This document shows, piece after piece, positions 1 through 11,833 of a stretch of DNA of 64,000 bases. This DNA comes from Sternotherus odoratus. Lineage: Eukaryota > Chordata > Testudines > Kinosternidae. The notes beneath the pieces were generated by a model. It had not been told where the DNA came from and made no database searches. It saw only the letters and a list, made by a program, of their open reading frames with translations. Within the stretch, counting starts at the first letter, position 1; the number at the start of each line of letters is the position of its first letter. Location: assembly GCA_032164245.1 (NCBI GenBank), contig JAVMKO010000003.1:96836054-96900053 (forward strand), given 5' to 3'. The position numbers were made by a program, and so were the translations under genes.

Positions 1-1256
1 CAGCAACAAAGGAACAAGCTTCAAGAGCAAAAAAAGAATGCAGGCAGAAGTCCAGCAACAGAGTGAGAGCTATCCAGTTTATTGCACTCAGTGCAGCATG
101 TATGATTACCTGCCCTATGAGCAGGTGGTGTATGTGTGCATTTGATGCAAGGAGCTCCTGGCCCTCAGAGACCATGTATGGGCTTTGGAGACCAGAGTGG
201 CTGAACTCAAGGAGCTCAGGGAGACAGAGAGGTAAATAGATGGATCTGTACTAGGACTAGTCCAGATTAACATTCATAAGTGATCTGGAAAAATGGGTAA
301 ACAGTGAGGTGGCAAAATTTGCAAAATGATACAGAACTCCTCAAGATAGTCTTCTTGGGACGGAACTGAAGAGTTACAAAAGGATCTCACAAAACTGGGT
401 GACTGGGCAACAAAGTGGCAGACGAAATTCAATGTTGATAAATGCAAAGTAATGCACATTGGAAAACAAACCCAACTGTACATATAAAATGATGGGGTCT
501 AAATTAGCTGTTAACACTCAAGAAAGATCTTGGAATCATTGTGAACAATTCCCCAAAAATATCCACTCAACGTGTAGCAGCAGTCAAAAAAGCAAACAGA
601 ACATTGGGAATCATTAAAGGACAGATAGTAAAACAAATATAAATCCATGGCATGCCCACATCTTCAACACTGCATGCAGATAGGGTCACCCCCATCTCCA
701 AAAATTTTTTTTGGAATTGAAAAAGGTTCAGAAAGGACAACAAAAATGATTAGGGGTATGAAATGGCTACCATATGAGGAGAGGGTAGTAAGACAAGGAC
801 TTTTCAGCTTGGAAGAGAGACGACCAAGGGGGGATATAATGGAGATCTATAAAATAAATGACTGGTGTGGAGAAAGTAAAAAGGAAGTGTTACTTATTCC
901 TCATAACACAAGAACTAAGGGTCACCAAGTGAAATTAATGGGCAGCAAGTTTAAAACAAATAGAAGGAAATATTTTTTTCCACACAGTGCACAGTCAACA
1001 CGTGAAAATCCTTGCCAGAGGATGCTGTGAAGGCTAAGGCTATAACGTGATTCAAAAAACTATTATTTTCAGGATAGACAGAGATCGATACTAAGGGCAC
1101 CATTTGCCAGAAGCTGGGAATGAGTGACGGGGGATGGATCACTTGATGACTACCTGTTCTGTTCATTCCCTCTGGGGCACCTGGCATTGGCCACTGTTGG
1201 AAGACAGGATACTGGGCTAGATACTTTGGTCAGACACAATATGGCTGTTCTTATGA
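1..1256 (+). mobile_element. CR1 LINE, internally deleted
   Basis: Bases 1-235 match the cysteine-bearing start of CR1 ORF1. At about 242 the sequence changes to the reverse-transcriptase region (GSVLG-like, then a decayed FADD-box region and EKWVNSEVAKFAND near 285-335). It continues through the C-terminal part of ORF2 and the reptile CR1 3' UTR (GGGCACCTGGCATTGG near 1176), ending at the TTCTTATG tail near 1256. Most of ORF2, including the endonuclease, is missing, so this copy has a large internal deletion. Frameshifts and stops are frequent, and it is inactive. The left end may continue beyond the window. Confidence 0.85.
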
Positions 1257-3255
1257 GCAAACATTGACTGAGGAGTAGAAAACCCCAACAAGAACTGTAG
1301 TAAGGTATATGGTTACTGAGAGTGTTAGGGTACTCAAACCATTTGACAAATTTAGAAAATTCTTTAATACATCCAAAATAGTATATGAACCACTCTTAAG
1401 GGTCAAATCAGTGTTACAATGTAATTGGTACTTTAATATCCTGTAATCTGTGAACTGCAGATATGCTGGTTTCTCTGGTCAAAAAAGTGACACCACAAAT
1501 GCCAGAAAGATTTGAGATTTAGACTGGGATGGCATTTTTATTTTCCTTACCTTGATTCTGGTACTTGTGATGCCACTCACAGCACAGAGGCCAAGGTGTT
1601 TGCGGCTCAGTTTTCTCAGGAGTGTAGGAAGGTAGTTTCATTAGTGCTCCACTAATTTTATAAAAATGCAAAGTCATGAACTCCTGCATCTTGTTCAGAG
1701 TCCAAAAACTTCCTCTCCTCCGAGCATTTACCTAACCTTCACTCTGCAGTTGTTTTCCTTGAATTTAGTACACAATGAGCCAGAAGCTGACAGCAAGTGA
1801 GGATTCCTTTTAAAAAACTCAGCAACTATGTTGACCATCATTGGGGGGAAGAAAGGGGGGGTTACAGTTTCAGTGGCCATGGTTGATTAGTGATAGACAA
1901 TCTGTAAATTACAGCAATGCACATGACTCAAGGGAAACTGGAATTCAATGGAGTTTACACAGAAGAATTACAAGCTAGATGCCCTATTTAAGAACAAAGG
2001 TCATCTCACACACCAGTGGGGGCCATTTCCCACTTGAAGTGTGCCATTACAAAAAAATAAGGAATATGCTCTTGCGCAACTCCGAATGTGGGCCATATGA
2101 TTCTTGTGCCCTACTCTGGCTGACTCATAAGAAACTAATTTTACTAAAAATAGACTTTAGGTCAAAATGAATCTTATATTGTCATCAGACAGAAGACTCC
2201 AATAAAAGTCAGTGGTCTTTGAAGATAGTTGGTCAGTGGTAAGAGGAACACACCCCAACTAGTAACTGGCACACGACTAAAATCTCTCCTCCTTCCCAAC
2301 TGCAGCATTGGTTTGTTTCATCACAAAAAGCCTGAGAGATTCCGGAGGTCTAGGTGTATTTTGGAGAGAGGAATTGAGCTTTACTCCAAACTCTGTGGCA
2401 GAGAGATAATGGTGATAAGAATGCCAATGCTCAAAATCCATTCTGCTGCACAAAGCCCAGCTCTTGTGATTTTATTGCAAGTGTCATGATTTGAGGTTTT
2501 TATTAAAGTTCTACCTGTTGCACTCAAGTTATTACCAGAAAATCTCAAGTTTAATCGAAAACTATAGTTTTCTAGCCTCCATGGTTGCAGAGAAAAGCTT
2601 AAAAAAAACAGAAAAAAAAAGAAGAGCCCCCGAGTCTTCAATGTCAGGTTTTTAAATGCATTTAGGTGCCTAACTCCTATTTCAATGGAAGTTAAGCTCT
2701 CTCTCTCACACACACACGCTTCCCATGGTCATGATGGCAAGTAAAGGGTACTGAAGGAGCAAATTCTGGAGTCTCATATCCATTCCAGGTGGAGTAAGAT
2801 GCTCGGTAATCCTATGAAAGCCAACTAACAGCAGCACGCTAATTGAAAGGGGAAGATGAAAAAATAAAGCCACATACAAAAGCTATTTTTATTGTCTACA
2901 CAACAGTCACACTGCAGGGCCTAATTCTACTGCTCTTATTCGAGTGGTCCCTCAGGAAATACCATGGCAACCAACAGGAATACTCCACGAGTTAGGAAAG
3001 CAGGATTTGGCTCATTTTTGCAATGAAGGACTTAAGCCTTGTCCTCCGTACAATTACACCGGTTTAAGTTAAAATCATGTTCAACAGAACTATATTTGAA
3101 TCTACTCTCCAGCAAGGTTACAACTCATTTAAAAAGGCTTAAGTTCAAGGATGATTTGGCTCTTTCCAGATCAAATAAAGCAATTGTACTACTAATTTAA
3201 AAAGTCAAGACACTACTTTAGTTGATAAACTAAATAAGGTGTGCTATTGGTAGGA

Positions 3256-3417
3256 CAGGGGTAGTCAGTAGGCAGACCACGTGCCAATCTGGACCATCAA
3301 ACGCCTTTTAAAGGACCGAGAAATTACTTTTTTTATTATTTTCTCTGGGAGTCTGAACCCTGACTTTACCTTGACCAAGAAATTTGTAGCTTTACAAAAA
3401 ATAATTGACTACCCCTG
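3256..3417. mobile_element. Short hAT-like MITE
   Basis: The element is 162 bp with perfect 12-bp terminal inverted repeats, CAGGGGTAGTCA and TGACTACCCCTG. The CAGGGG start is typical of hAT non-autonomous elements. The flanking 8-mers (TGGTAGGA and TTGCAGGG) match poorly as a target-site duplication, suggesting age. Confidence 0.8.
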
Positions 3418-4389
3418 TTGCAGGGGGTAACCTAGCTCACCTTGACAAGCTATTACAAACTGTCTACTTGACAGATGCTGCTCCCTCGCCCTCTGGGGAT
3501 TTTGAAATGTTAACTTCAGCCACCACACAAGATAGGTTTTCACATATCACAAGAACATGAAAACTCATATGCCATGATGGTCTGTGATTTTAACAAGTCA
3601 TATAGAATTAACATGTGCTCACACTAGGCATAGGTACTTAAAAAAATTGTGATGCAGTATTTTTTTAAAAATAAGCAGATGGTATATAGCTTTATAACTT
3701 AGTACTTTTCCCATTATTTTGTTTTTATTAAAGATATTGACTAGATGGGAGATCAGTCATTGATAGCGATTGGACTAAGTTTTGACTAACTGAGGTTTGA
3801 TCAGTCAATGTACAAACAGAATGACACAAATTGGACTAAGTATCTTAAACAATTTTTGTGATTAAACTTAATTAAGCCAGCAGCTCTCAAAGAGGGGTGG
3901 CCTTCCCAAGTGTATTCTCAGAAGCTGTTTAAAGGAAGAGAGAGTATGCCACAAACTTGATCCCATTCCATTACCCAGAAGTTACCATGCAGAAACTAGT
4001 GGGTGTTTTTGAAAGACTTCCTAGGAATCCAGGATTGTGAAACACCTTGTACTGTGGGAAAAGTATGAAGACTCTTAATAGGAGCCGGATGTAAAAGGAA
4101 AGCGGTTCAAACATTCATAGGCTTAACTATTTTATCATTAAAAAACAAACAAAAACAAACACTTTTCACAAGCTAGTGAAGTAGTTTCTAATTAAATAAG
4201 GGTTGAGAGATCTACCATACCCACAGTAAGCTTGTGGATTACTAGCACACTCTGTTTTCCAAGCTTGCACTACATGTATTAGAGCCCGCTCATGCAGATT
4301 TTAATCTTATTCTGCTGTTTTCAAGTATACTTAGATGTACAGGCTTGTTTGGACTTGTCTACATAGGGAAGCAGTTTGGGATAGCAGAA

Positions 4390-4687
4390 TACAGTAGACT
4401 CGATTATCCAGGATGATAGGGAAAAATTAATCCTGGTTAATAAAATCCTGGATAATCACCATCCATAGGAAATATGGGGAAGGGGATTGGCTCACCAGCC
4501 ACCCTGCTGGGGGGGTGGAATGTTGGTTCACTGGCTGCCCTGCACCCTGGTGGGGGGAGGGAGATTTCTGCTTGGGGCAGCAACAAAGCCAGAGCCGGCC
4601 CTGCGAGTACGCATATATATTTTTTTGACATCCTGGTTAATCCACATCCTGGTTAATCCAATCCTGGATAATTGAGAGTCTACTGTA
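4390..4687. mobile_element. TA-flanked TIR MITE (pogo/Tigger-like)
   Basis: The ends are TACAGTAGACTCGATTATCC and GGATAATTGAGAGTCTACTG plus TA, giving inverted repeats of about 25 bp and a TA target duplication as for Tc1/mariner-pogo elements. The interior holds subterminal repeats of ATCCTGGTTAAT and a C-rich middle. There is no transposase frame. Confidence 0.85.
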
Positions 4688-5325
4688 ACTGTTTTGCTAT
4701 AGCTTAGTCTATCAATTCTTTATTCTCCCATATAGACAAGCCCTTCACATTACTGCAAGCAGAAAACCAATTGATGTTTGAAAGCCTGAAAATAGGCTAC
4801 TGGGATAATACATTAGGCCAATTTAAGAGGAATACTTGATGTTAGACTAGAATGTAGAGCACTGGAAGTATATGAGGGTAGGGATATTTTTGAAATCTGT
4901 AAGTTTAACAATAGCAAAGTCCTACCAGAAAGGAAACCATGGTCTACATCTGTTTTTCTTCTAGAACATGGTGTATTTACATACACTTATAGAGAAAGCA
5001 TAACTTGAGAGAAGAGCATACATAGTGGCTCCTTTCAGCAGAAGGCTACCTAGAGTCCAATTCTGCTCCAGATAGTGATTCTAAACATAGGGGCAGGGAG
5101 AAAAATCAATTAGCTCTGTAGATTTCTAGATAAAGTGTGCTGCCTCCCAAAACAAAGATGCCTTCTGACTGCCAGCCCTGAAAACTCCAGCTATGATAGG
5201 AGTGTCTGATTCCTTTCATACTCACATCACCAGCACCAAGGGTTCTGCAGCCCAAGTTAGAGGTGTTCAATAAAGTGGCGGCTTTTGCCAGACTAGAAGT
5301 GCTCTTTAATCAAAACACTCCCAAA

Positions 5326-5346
5326 ACACACACACACACACACACA
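5326..5346. repeat. (CA)n microsatellite
   Basis: An uninterrupted AC dinucleotide run of about ten units. Confidence 0.9.
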
Positions 5347-6128
5347 AATTCACCGCCAGTTCACAGATTGTGACTTTAAACTGTAAATAAGTTGGTACAT
5401 TAGTCATGTAAATTGGGTTCACAGTCACCTTTCCTTTTAAAGTCTCCCATTGCTGGAAGAAGGCCCACACAAATAGTGGACTGATTGTTAAGTCTCATGC
5501 TTCAGGATTTAAGCCAATCTACTTATTAGGGGTTAGGACAACAGAGGGGTGGGAGGGAAAGCAGATTATCACACATCTGCCTAATGTGGCGTTTCTTGTC
5601 CCTTTCCTTAAGGCATCTGTTTCTGGACCCTACTGGAGACCGGATACTGAACTGGATGGATCCTGGGTCTGGCAAGTCATACATTCCTGGTCAATTTCAC
5701 TGTTTCTACGCGCTTAATGCAAAATGAATGGAGCAGGAAAATAATTTCTCTAATTTTAGGGGTCACTTGCAATAACAAAAGGTAAACCCCTACCACCATG
5801 CAGGCACAGCCTGAAGTTTTGAAGTGGGGTTATCCCTTTATGGTAGTTTATTATAGATTTTTAAAAAAATAAATACAACTTTCCTTTTCTTAATTCATAT
5901 AGAAAGCCTGCTTCTAGTCATTGCCTTGTTACAATTGCCCGTTACATTGCACTGTTGGGGAGTCCTTGGGAGCCAACTTCTGTATTGACTATAGCAAGAT
6001 GTTGGTAGAGTACAGCTTTAGTCACACAGCAGAGTGCCTCGGCAACCAGAAATGATTCAGGTGTAGGAGTTTTAATATAAAGATCAGTTTAAGTTTCAAC
6101 CTCACCCCTTCAAAACAAAGCCCTACCC

Positions 6129-6437
6129 CAGGGGTAGGCAACCTATGGCACGGGTGCCAAAGGCGGCACGTGAGCTGATTTTCAGTGGCACTCACACAGC
6201 CTGGGTCTTGGCCACCGGTCCAGGGGGCTCTGCATTTTAATTTAGTTTTAAATGAAGCTTCTTAAACATTTAAAAAATCTTATTTACTTTACATAACAAT
6301 AGTTTAGTTCTATATTCTAGACTTCTAGAAAGAGACCCTCTAAAAAGGTTAAAATGTATTTACTGGCACGTGAAACCTTAAATTAGAGTGAATAAATGGA
6401 GACTTGGCACACCACTTCCGGAAGTTGCTGACCCCTG
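6129..6437. mobile_element. hAT-like non-autonomous element
   Basis: It starts CAGGGGTAGGCAACC and ends GTTGCTGACCCCTG, an inverted pair with the CAGGGG ends typical of hAT or Charlie relatives. The interior (GGCACGTGAGCTGATTTTCA, AT-rich middle, GGCACACCACTTCC) matches a sequence common in turtle and crocodile genomes. No transposase is present, and no 8-bp duplication can be seen. Confidence 0.8.
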
Positions 6438-6943
6438 CTAGACTGTTAGCCAGCCCAGGTCTGATCAAAATGAATTAAAATTGGGTTATTCTTACAAATA
6501 AAATGTGGCATTGCAAGTTAGCATCCAAGTAAAGCAATGATTGCAAGTCAGACCAAAACAAAAGCCACTCCGATGATCTTTTCTATAAAGAAGGAATCTG
6601 CACAGTTTCCACAAGATTGTGTTGGCTCTGGACAACCTCGTCTGAAATGTCATTCAAAGTGTGTTGACAAAATTTGTGCAAAGAATGCTTGCTATTCAGC
6701 CAGTTCTGCCTACTTGAGCTGAAAGAGACTACACAGCCTTTTGTTAAAAGGACCAGTAGAGGAGCAAAGAAAAACTGTTTGACCCATTTCATTCAACATT
6801 TTGAGAAAGACACATTAAGCTAAACTTGCCATTTTTGTGTAGTTTTAGTCTCTTTTTCCAGACAATATTAATGCTCTGTTGGCATACAGGAGTCTTTATG
6901 ATTACAAACAAGTTCTCCTTCAAGCCAGAACTATGAATTCATA

Positions 6944-7873
6944 TATAGTGAAACCTCGATTTAACAGACTAATTCGGGCGAGGGGGTGTCCGTTAAAGCC
7001 GAAAGTCCGTTATTTAATAATTTTTTAAAATAATTAAATAACAGGACTTTTGGCTTTAACGGACACCCCCTCACCCGAATTAGTCCGTTATATAGAGGTT
7101 TTACTGATCACAGCCGGGAGCCAGATGTCAGCCCCCCCTCCCGGCCCCCCACGGCGGGGAGCCGGGCGGGAGCTGTCAAACCCCCCCCCCCGCCCGGCCC
7201 CCCGCAGCGGGGAGCCGGGCGGGAGCTGTCAAACCCCCCCCCCGCCCGGCCCCCCGCAGCGGGGAGCCGGGCGGGAGCTGTCAAACCCCCCCCCCGCCCG
7301 GCCCCCCGCAGCGGGGAGCCGGGCGGGAGCTGTCAAACCCCCCCCCCGCCCGGCTCCCCGCAGCGGGGAGCCCGGCGGGAGCTGTCAAACCCCCCCCCCC
7401 GCCCGGCTCCCCGCAGCGGGGAGCCCGGCGGGAGCTGTCAACCCCCGCCCGCCCGGCTCCCCGCAGCGGGGAGCCCGGCGGGAGCTGTCAACCCCCGCCC
7501 GCCCGGCTCCCCGCAGCGGGGAGCCCGGCGGGAGCTGTCAACCTCCGCCCGCCCGGCTCCCCGCAGCGGGGAGCCCGGCGGGAGCTGTCAACCTCCGCCC
7601 GCCCGGCTCCCCGCAGCGGGGAGCCCGGCGGGAGCTGTCAACCTCCGCCCGCCCGGCTCCCCACAGCGGGGAGCTGGGCGGGGGAGGGGTTTGAGAGCTC
7701 CCGCCGGGCTCCCCGCTGCGGGGAGCCGTGCAGCCGGGTTGACAGCTCCTGCCCGGCTCCCCGGGGCGGGAGACGGCAGCCCCCGAATAACGGAGTTCGG
7801 ATGCATCGGAAATTTTGTCCGTTGCATCCGAAGTCCGTTAAATCGGGGTCCGTTAAATCGAGGGTTTACTGTA
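6944..7873 (+). mobile_element. TA-flanked TIR element with GC-rich hairpin minisatellite, copy 1
   Basis: The ends are GTGAAACCTCGATTTAAC and GTTAAATCGAGGGTTTACTG with TA flanks, as in pogo/Tigger-type elements. A second inverted copy of the left end lies at 7055-7106, so 6944-7106 alone forms a complete small palindromic element and the whole has three ends. The centre (7130-7690) is an array of about ten GC-rich units, period 50 bp on the right and slightly longer on the left. Each unit contains a near-palindrome around CTCCCCGCAGCGGGGAG. One or two inverted units follow. Open frames here (up to 214 codons) are low-complexity artefacts. Confidence 0.85.
7130..7690. repeat. GC-rich hairpin minisatellite
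   Basis: GGGAGCTGTCAA recurs about ten times at 50-57 bp spacing. Each unit can fold through its CTCCCCGC and GCGGGGAG arms. C-runs of 7 to 12 bases between units vary in length and account for the irregular left-hand period. Confidence 0.9.
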
Positions 7874-8309
7874 TAGACGTACAGCTATGTCTTTGTAAAA
7901 AGCACTCGTGGCCTATTTCTGTTCTACCCAATCAATAAAAACTCTTCGGTAGTTGTTACATGCACAAAAAGCAGGTATAACAGGTTTACAAAAAAGTGTC
8001 ACTTGCCTCAATCCAATCGCAGCCTCTTGTTCTGAGCCACAGCAGTCCCACCTCCCACTAGTGACATCAGGGATAAGCTCATGCGGTTTCTTTTAAGCAT
8101 ATCCTCAGAGCAACAGCAAGAGGAGACAGTTTGGCTACCCATGTTCTTCAGTGCCTACAAGACCTCTGTATCTTGAAGAGCCCACGGACACTAACGGCCA
8201 GCCTCTTTGCCATGTCCTAATGCACAAGGTGGATGTGCTCTGTAAAAAGTGGTTACACTTAATATCCAAAATGCCTGACTCTTCTGGGGTCCTGCTACTC
8301 TGCAGCCAA

Positions 8310-8375
8310 CTCACCACACCTGTGCCTCAGTTTCCTCCTTGCTTCCTCATCGGTACAGAATGGTAATAAGGCAAT
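8310..8375 (-). repeat. Old MIR/L2-like fragment
   Basis: CTGTGCCTCAGTTTCCTCC followed by a degenerate CATCGGTACAGAATGG resembles the antisense of the L2/MIR core (GGGAAACTGAGGCACAG). It is short and diverged, so this is tentative. Confidence 0.35.
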
Positions 8376-9217
8376 TGCCAAAGGCAGGTATTAAGACTTG
8401 AATCAAGAGGTGTTATTGTAGAAGTGCAAAGTATCACAGCAATTCACATGCACAATATTTTAACCCAAATATTTAAAAAGCTACCTGATGGAAATAAGGA
8501 AATGGAGGTTGTTCATAACTCTGAACAAAGGGTTATGGTTCTTTTAAAAGTTTACAACTGAACATTGACTTAATGCAATGTTACAATGCAGAAGAAAATC
8601 CTGCTTTTAACCATCTTACATGAAACAAGCACAGAAAGTTTCCTTACCTTGTGAAATTAAAAAACAAAACAAAAAAAAACAAACAAAAAAAAACTTTCCC
8701 TTTAGTCATTTATGTTTAACAACCTACTGTACTTGCCTTTATTTTGGTCTCTGCTGCTGCCCAATTGCATACTTTTGGTTCCAAATGAGCTAATGTGATT
8801 GAACAATCAGTTTCTAACTCTGGTGTTCATAACGGAGGTTCTCCTGTATATTCAGTTATTGACAGAATTCTCCCTCAACACAACCCTCATTGTCATGTAG
8901 ACCTAGGCTAGGTCAACTGACAGCCAGTGCAGTAATTACTGTGGAGTTCATATCCACATTACCCCCCTTCTGTCAGTGGTGCACATTCCACCGACTTAAG
9001 AGGGGCAGCAGGGGGACCCTGGGCAGCACCCGTGTGCTGGTGTAGAGCATGGAGCCAGGACCCCAGGAGCAGCCTGGCTCCGAGCAGGGAGCCTGGACAG
9101 GAAGCAGCAGCCTGGCTGGGAGTGGAGGATTTTCTTGTCAATTTCACAGCTCTAGGCAGGAGCCATGACATTGACAAGAATGACAGCCAACAGCTGACAA
9201 GCAAGGAGCATCTACAG

Positions 9218-9737
9218 CAGTGGTGGGCAAACTGTGGCCCACAGGCCAATTTTATCCAGCCCGCTAGTGCAAGTTGGAGGCATGGGGCCATTGGCCCCGT
9301 GCTCCCGGCCCAGGGGTCTGGCGAGTGTGCTGTGCCATGGGGCCCCGCCCTCCCGGCTTGGCGGCCCAGCCCAGCGAGCCCTGGAGCACCCAGCTGATAA
9401 TGGTAAGGGGTGGGGGCTAGGTGGTGGGATCCTGGTGGGTGATGATTGGGGGGGGGGGAGAAATCTCAGGAGTGGGTAGTGAGGGAACAAAGCACAGGGG
9501 CTTAGTTGGGGATGGGGTTCCAGGAGATGGTGGTTAGGGTGGTCTTGGGAGCGGGCAGTCAGGGAACAAAGAACAGGGGGGGCATCTTTGGATGGGGTGA
9601 TCAGGGGACAAGGAGTGGGGAGACTGTTGGCTGGGTCAGGGGAAGGAGTCCGGCTGCTTGCCCTACCCGGGCCTCCGCACAATTTAATCCCAGTGTGGCC
9701 CTTGGGCCAAAAAAAAAAAAAAGTTTGCCCACCCCTG
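9218..9737. mobile_element. hAT element with near-intact target duplication
   Basis: The ends CAGTGGTGGGCAAACTGTGG and AGTTTGCCCACCCCTG are inverted repeats of the hAT/Charlie type. They are flanked by ATCTACAG (9210-9217) and ACCTACAG (9738-9745), an 8-bp target-site duplication with one mismatch. The interior is GC-rich without a transposase. An A-tract of 14 lies near 9709-9722. Confidence 0.9.
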
Positions 9738-9803
9738 ACCTACAGGGACACTGTGGCCCTAACTATACCAATACATGTCCTATGCCTCTTGTGGAGGTAG
9801 AGT

Positions 9804-10774
9804 TAGGCCTGGTCTACACTACAGAGTTTTGGTCGGCAAAAGTTATTTTGCCCTACAAAGCTACTTTTGGTGGCAAAACTCTGCTGTTTTGCCAATCAAA
9901 CACCACCACCTCAATGAGAGGAATAAAGGCTTTTTGCAGTAAAGTGACAAAGCATCAGTGTAGACACTGCTGTTTGTTTAGTCCACCTAAGTGGCTTCCA
10001 CCAGTATCCCACAATGCCTGACCCAGCGGCTCTGTTTTGACCTCTGTTGTTCTGCAGGCATGCACCCCTCCCCTTTCAAAGCTACCTGAAGTATCTGACA
10101 GCTGAGCCTACTGCTCCATTTGGAGAACGAAGAGCAAATTAACATGGAATGTGCCTATTCTGCCCTGCACTAGGAACAGGGCTTGTGGAGGGGGGAAGAG
10201 AAAGGGGACCGCTGTGCTGCTTTGACATCCCTCAGTTTGCTCATAGAGCTGCTCAGGATGTTGAGCAGAGCTGGCTATGAGAGAACTCTGAGCGGAGGGA
10301 ATCACAGAACTATAGGCAGGCAGAGCAGGCTGCTTTGGGAGAGACTGCTATGCCACCGGGGCCTAAAATGGGGGGCGGGGGGGAGAAGGGAAGAGCATCC
10401 CCTCTCTCCCAGGATAGGGGGGTCAACCTGCTGTCTCCTCCGCCCCACACACCACTCTCCTCTCCCTCCCAAACACACTTCAGTTGTCAGCTGCTTTTTC
10501 AATCTAGTAGGATGTCCCTGGAATGATGGGATTGAGAAACCTGCATCATGTGACACTGTACCTGCCCCATGAGGCATTGCAAACCCTTCCCAAATCATCC
10601 TACTGTGGGATAACTGCCCACAGTGCACTGCTCTGTGCCGATGCAAAAGCGGTTAGTGCTCTGCCGACACAAGGAGCTAGAATGGACATGCAACATTGGT
10701 TTTAATTAAAGCGCTTTAATTAAAATGGCATAACTTTCACCCACAAAAAACTTTGTAGTGTAGAAAAGGCCCTA
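9804..10774. mobile_element. TIR element with TCTACACTAC ends
   Basis: The left end reads TAGGCCTGGTCTACACTACA and the right end, reversed, TAGGGCCTTTTCTACACTAC. Both continue into an AGTTTT-type motif. A TA borders each side. The interior (CCCACAATGCC and similar) is of a kind common in turtle genomes. Superfamily is not certain. The internal 100-170-codon frames are not genes. Confidence 0.7.
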
Positions 10775-11639
10775 TTATGCTGGTGTAGAAGGACACATAC
10801 TGGTGGGAACAAGGTTGTAGTGTGTACGCTGAGAGTTTGGTTGACATACGCTGCACTATGTTGATCTAATAGTGTACTGTAGATCAGGGCTCATTCTACA
10901 GTCTGTCCCTCTACACCAGTAGAAAGACAAAAGTCACTAATCTAGACAAGATATCAGCAGCTTAGGGTAAGACATTACTCACACAAAAAAGTTTTAAACA
11001 GCTCATTCTTCACAGGACAGCACATCAGCAATGGAAGAAGCTAGCAAGGTGGCACAGTGAAACCTTTCCATCACGCTTTACTCCACCTCTAGCACCCAGA
11101 GAAAGAAACTCCATATAAAGGGAAAGATTCATAATCACTTGGAAATGGGCTTCATTAGAAAAACATAGGCCCCAGGGATACTAATCAGCCTCTCTCATAC
11201 CCTTTGGAACATAAGCCATTAAAGTCATTACCATTGTCTCTTCATTGCAGGCGGTTATTGTCTCCTTCCCTTTGTAATCCCCTTGCAGGGACAGATGCCC
11301 AATATTTAAAGTCTCAGAGTGAGATTAATAATTCTTAAATGACTGAGTAATTTCATAAAATAGGGCAACCTTACAGAAAGTGCACTGAGTTCTACCAGAG
11401 GCTCATTATGGGGGTCCATTATGTTCATAAATTTGTGTTTATTATTGTGTTCACCATACTGAGAGGACAACCTGTGAGTGTCTCTGCTGGAGAGAATAAG
11501 GCAGATATCAAGAGCAGTAAAGGCTAGGTGAAGTTCACTCTAACATTAAAAAATAATAATAATTAATAACTAGTGGCCAATTTTTTTTTTTGAAAAAAAG
11601 GATCTTTACTTATTTATTGTGGCCACATCCAAAGGCAAC

Positions 11640-11725
11640 AGTCAGGCTTTAGATTGTGATAGGCCCTGTACAAAGTCAGAAGAGAAATGGTTCCAGACCT
11701 GAAGAAGAGCTTGCAGTCGAATATG
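11640..11725 (-). repeat. L2-like 3' tail fragment
   Basis: GATAGGCCCTGTACAAAGTC followed by CAGACCTGAAGAAGAGCTTG is a diverged antisense match to the L2-type tail whose sense form has AGCTCTTTGGGGCA (compare 50.1 kb). It ends about 25 bp from the donor of the ERM exon. Confidence 0.4.
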
Positions 11726-11731
11726 GTTTCA

Positions 11732-11833
<102 letters not shown>

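Noticed and set aside
7130..7690. CRISPR-like array (regular repeats)
   Set aside because: Repeats are contiguous minisatellite units without unique spacers, in a vertebrate transposon.
7050..7694. 214-codon proline- and arginine-rich frame
   Set aside because: A translation of the 50-bp hairpin minisatellite.
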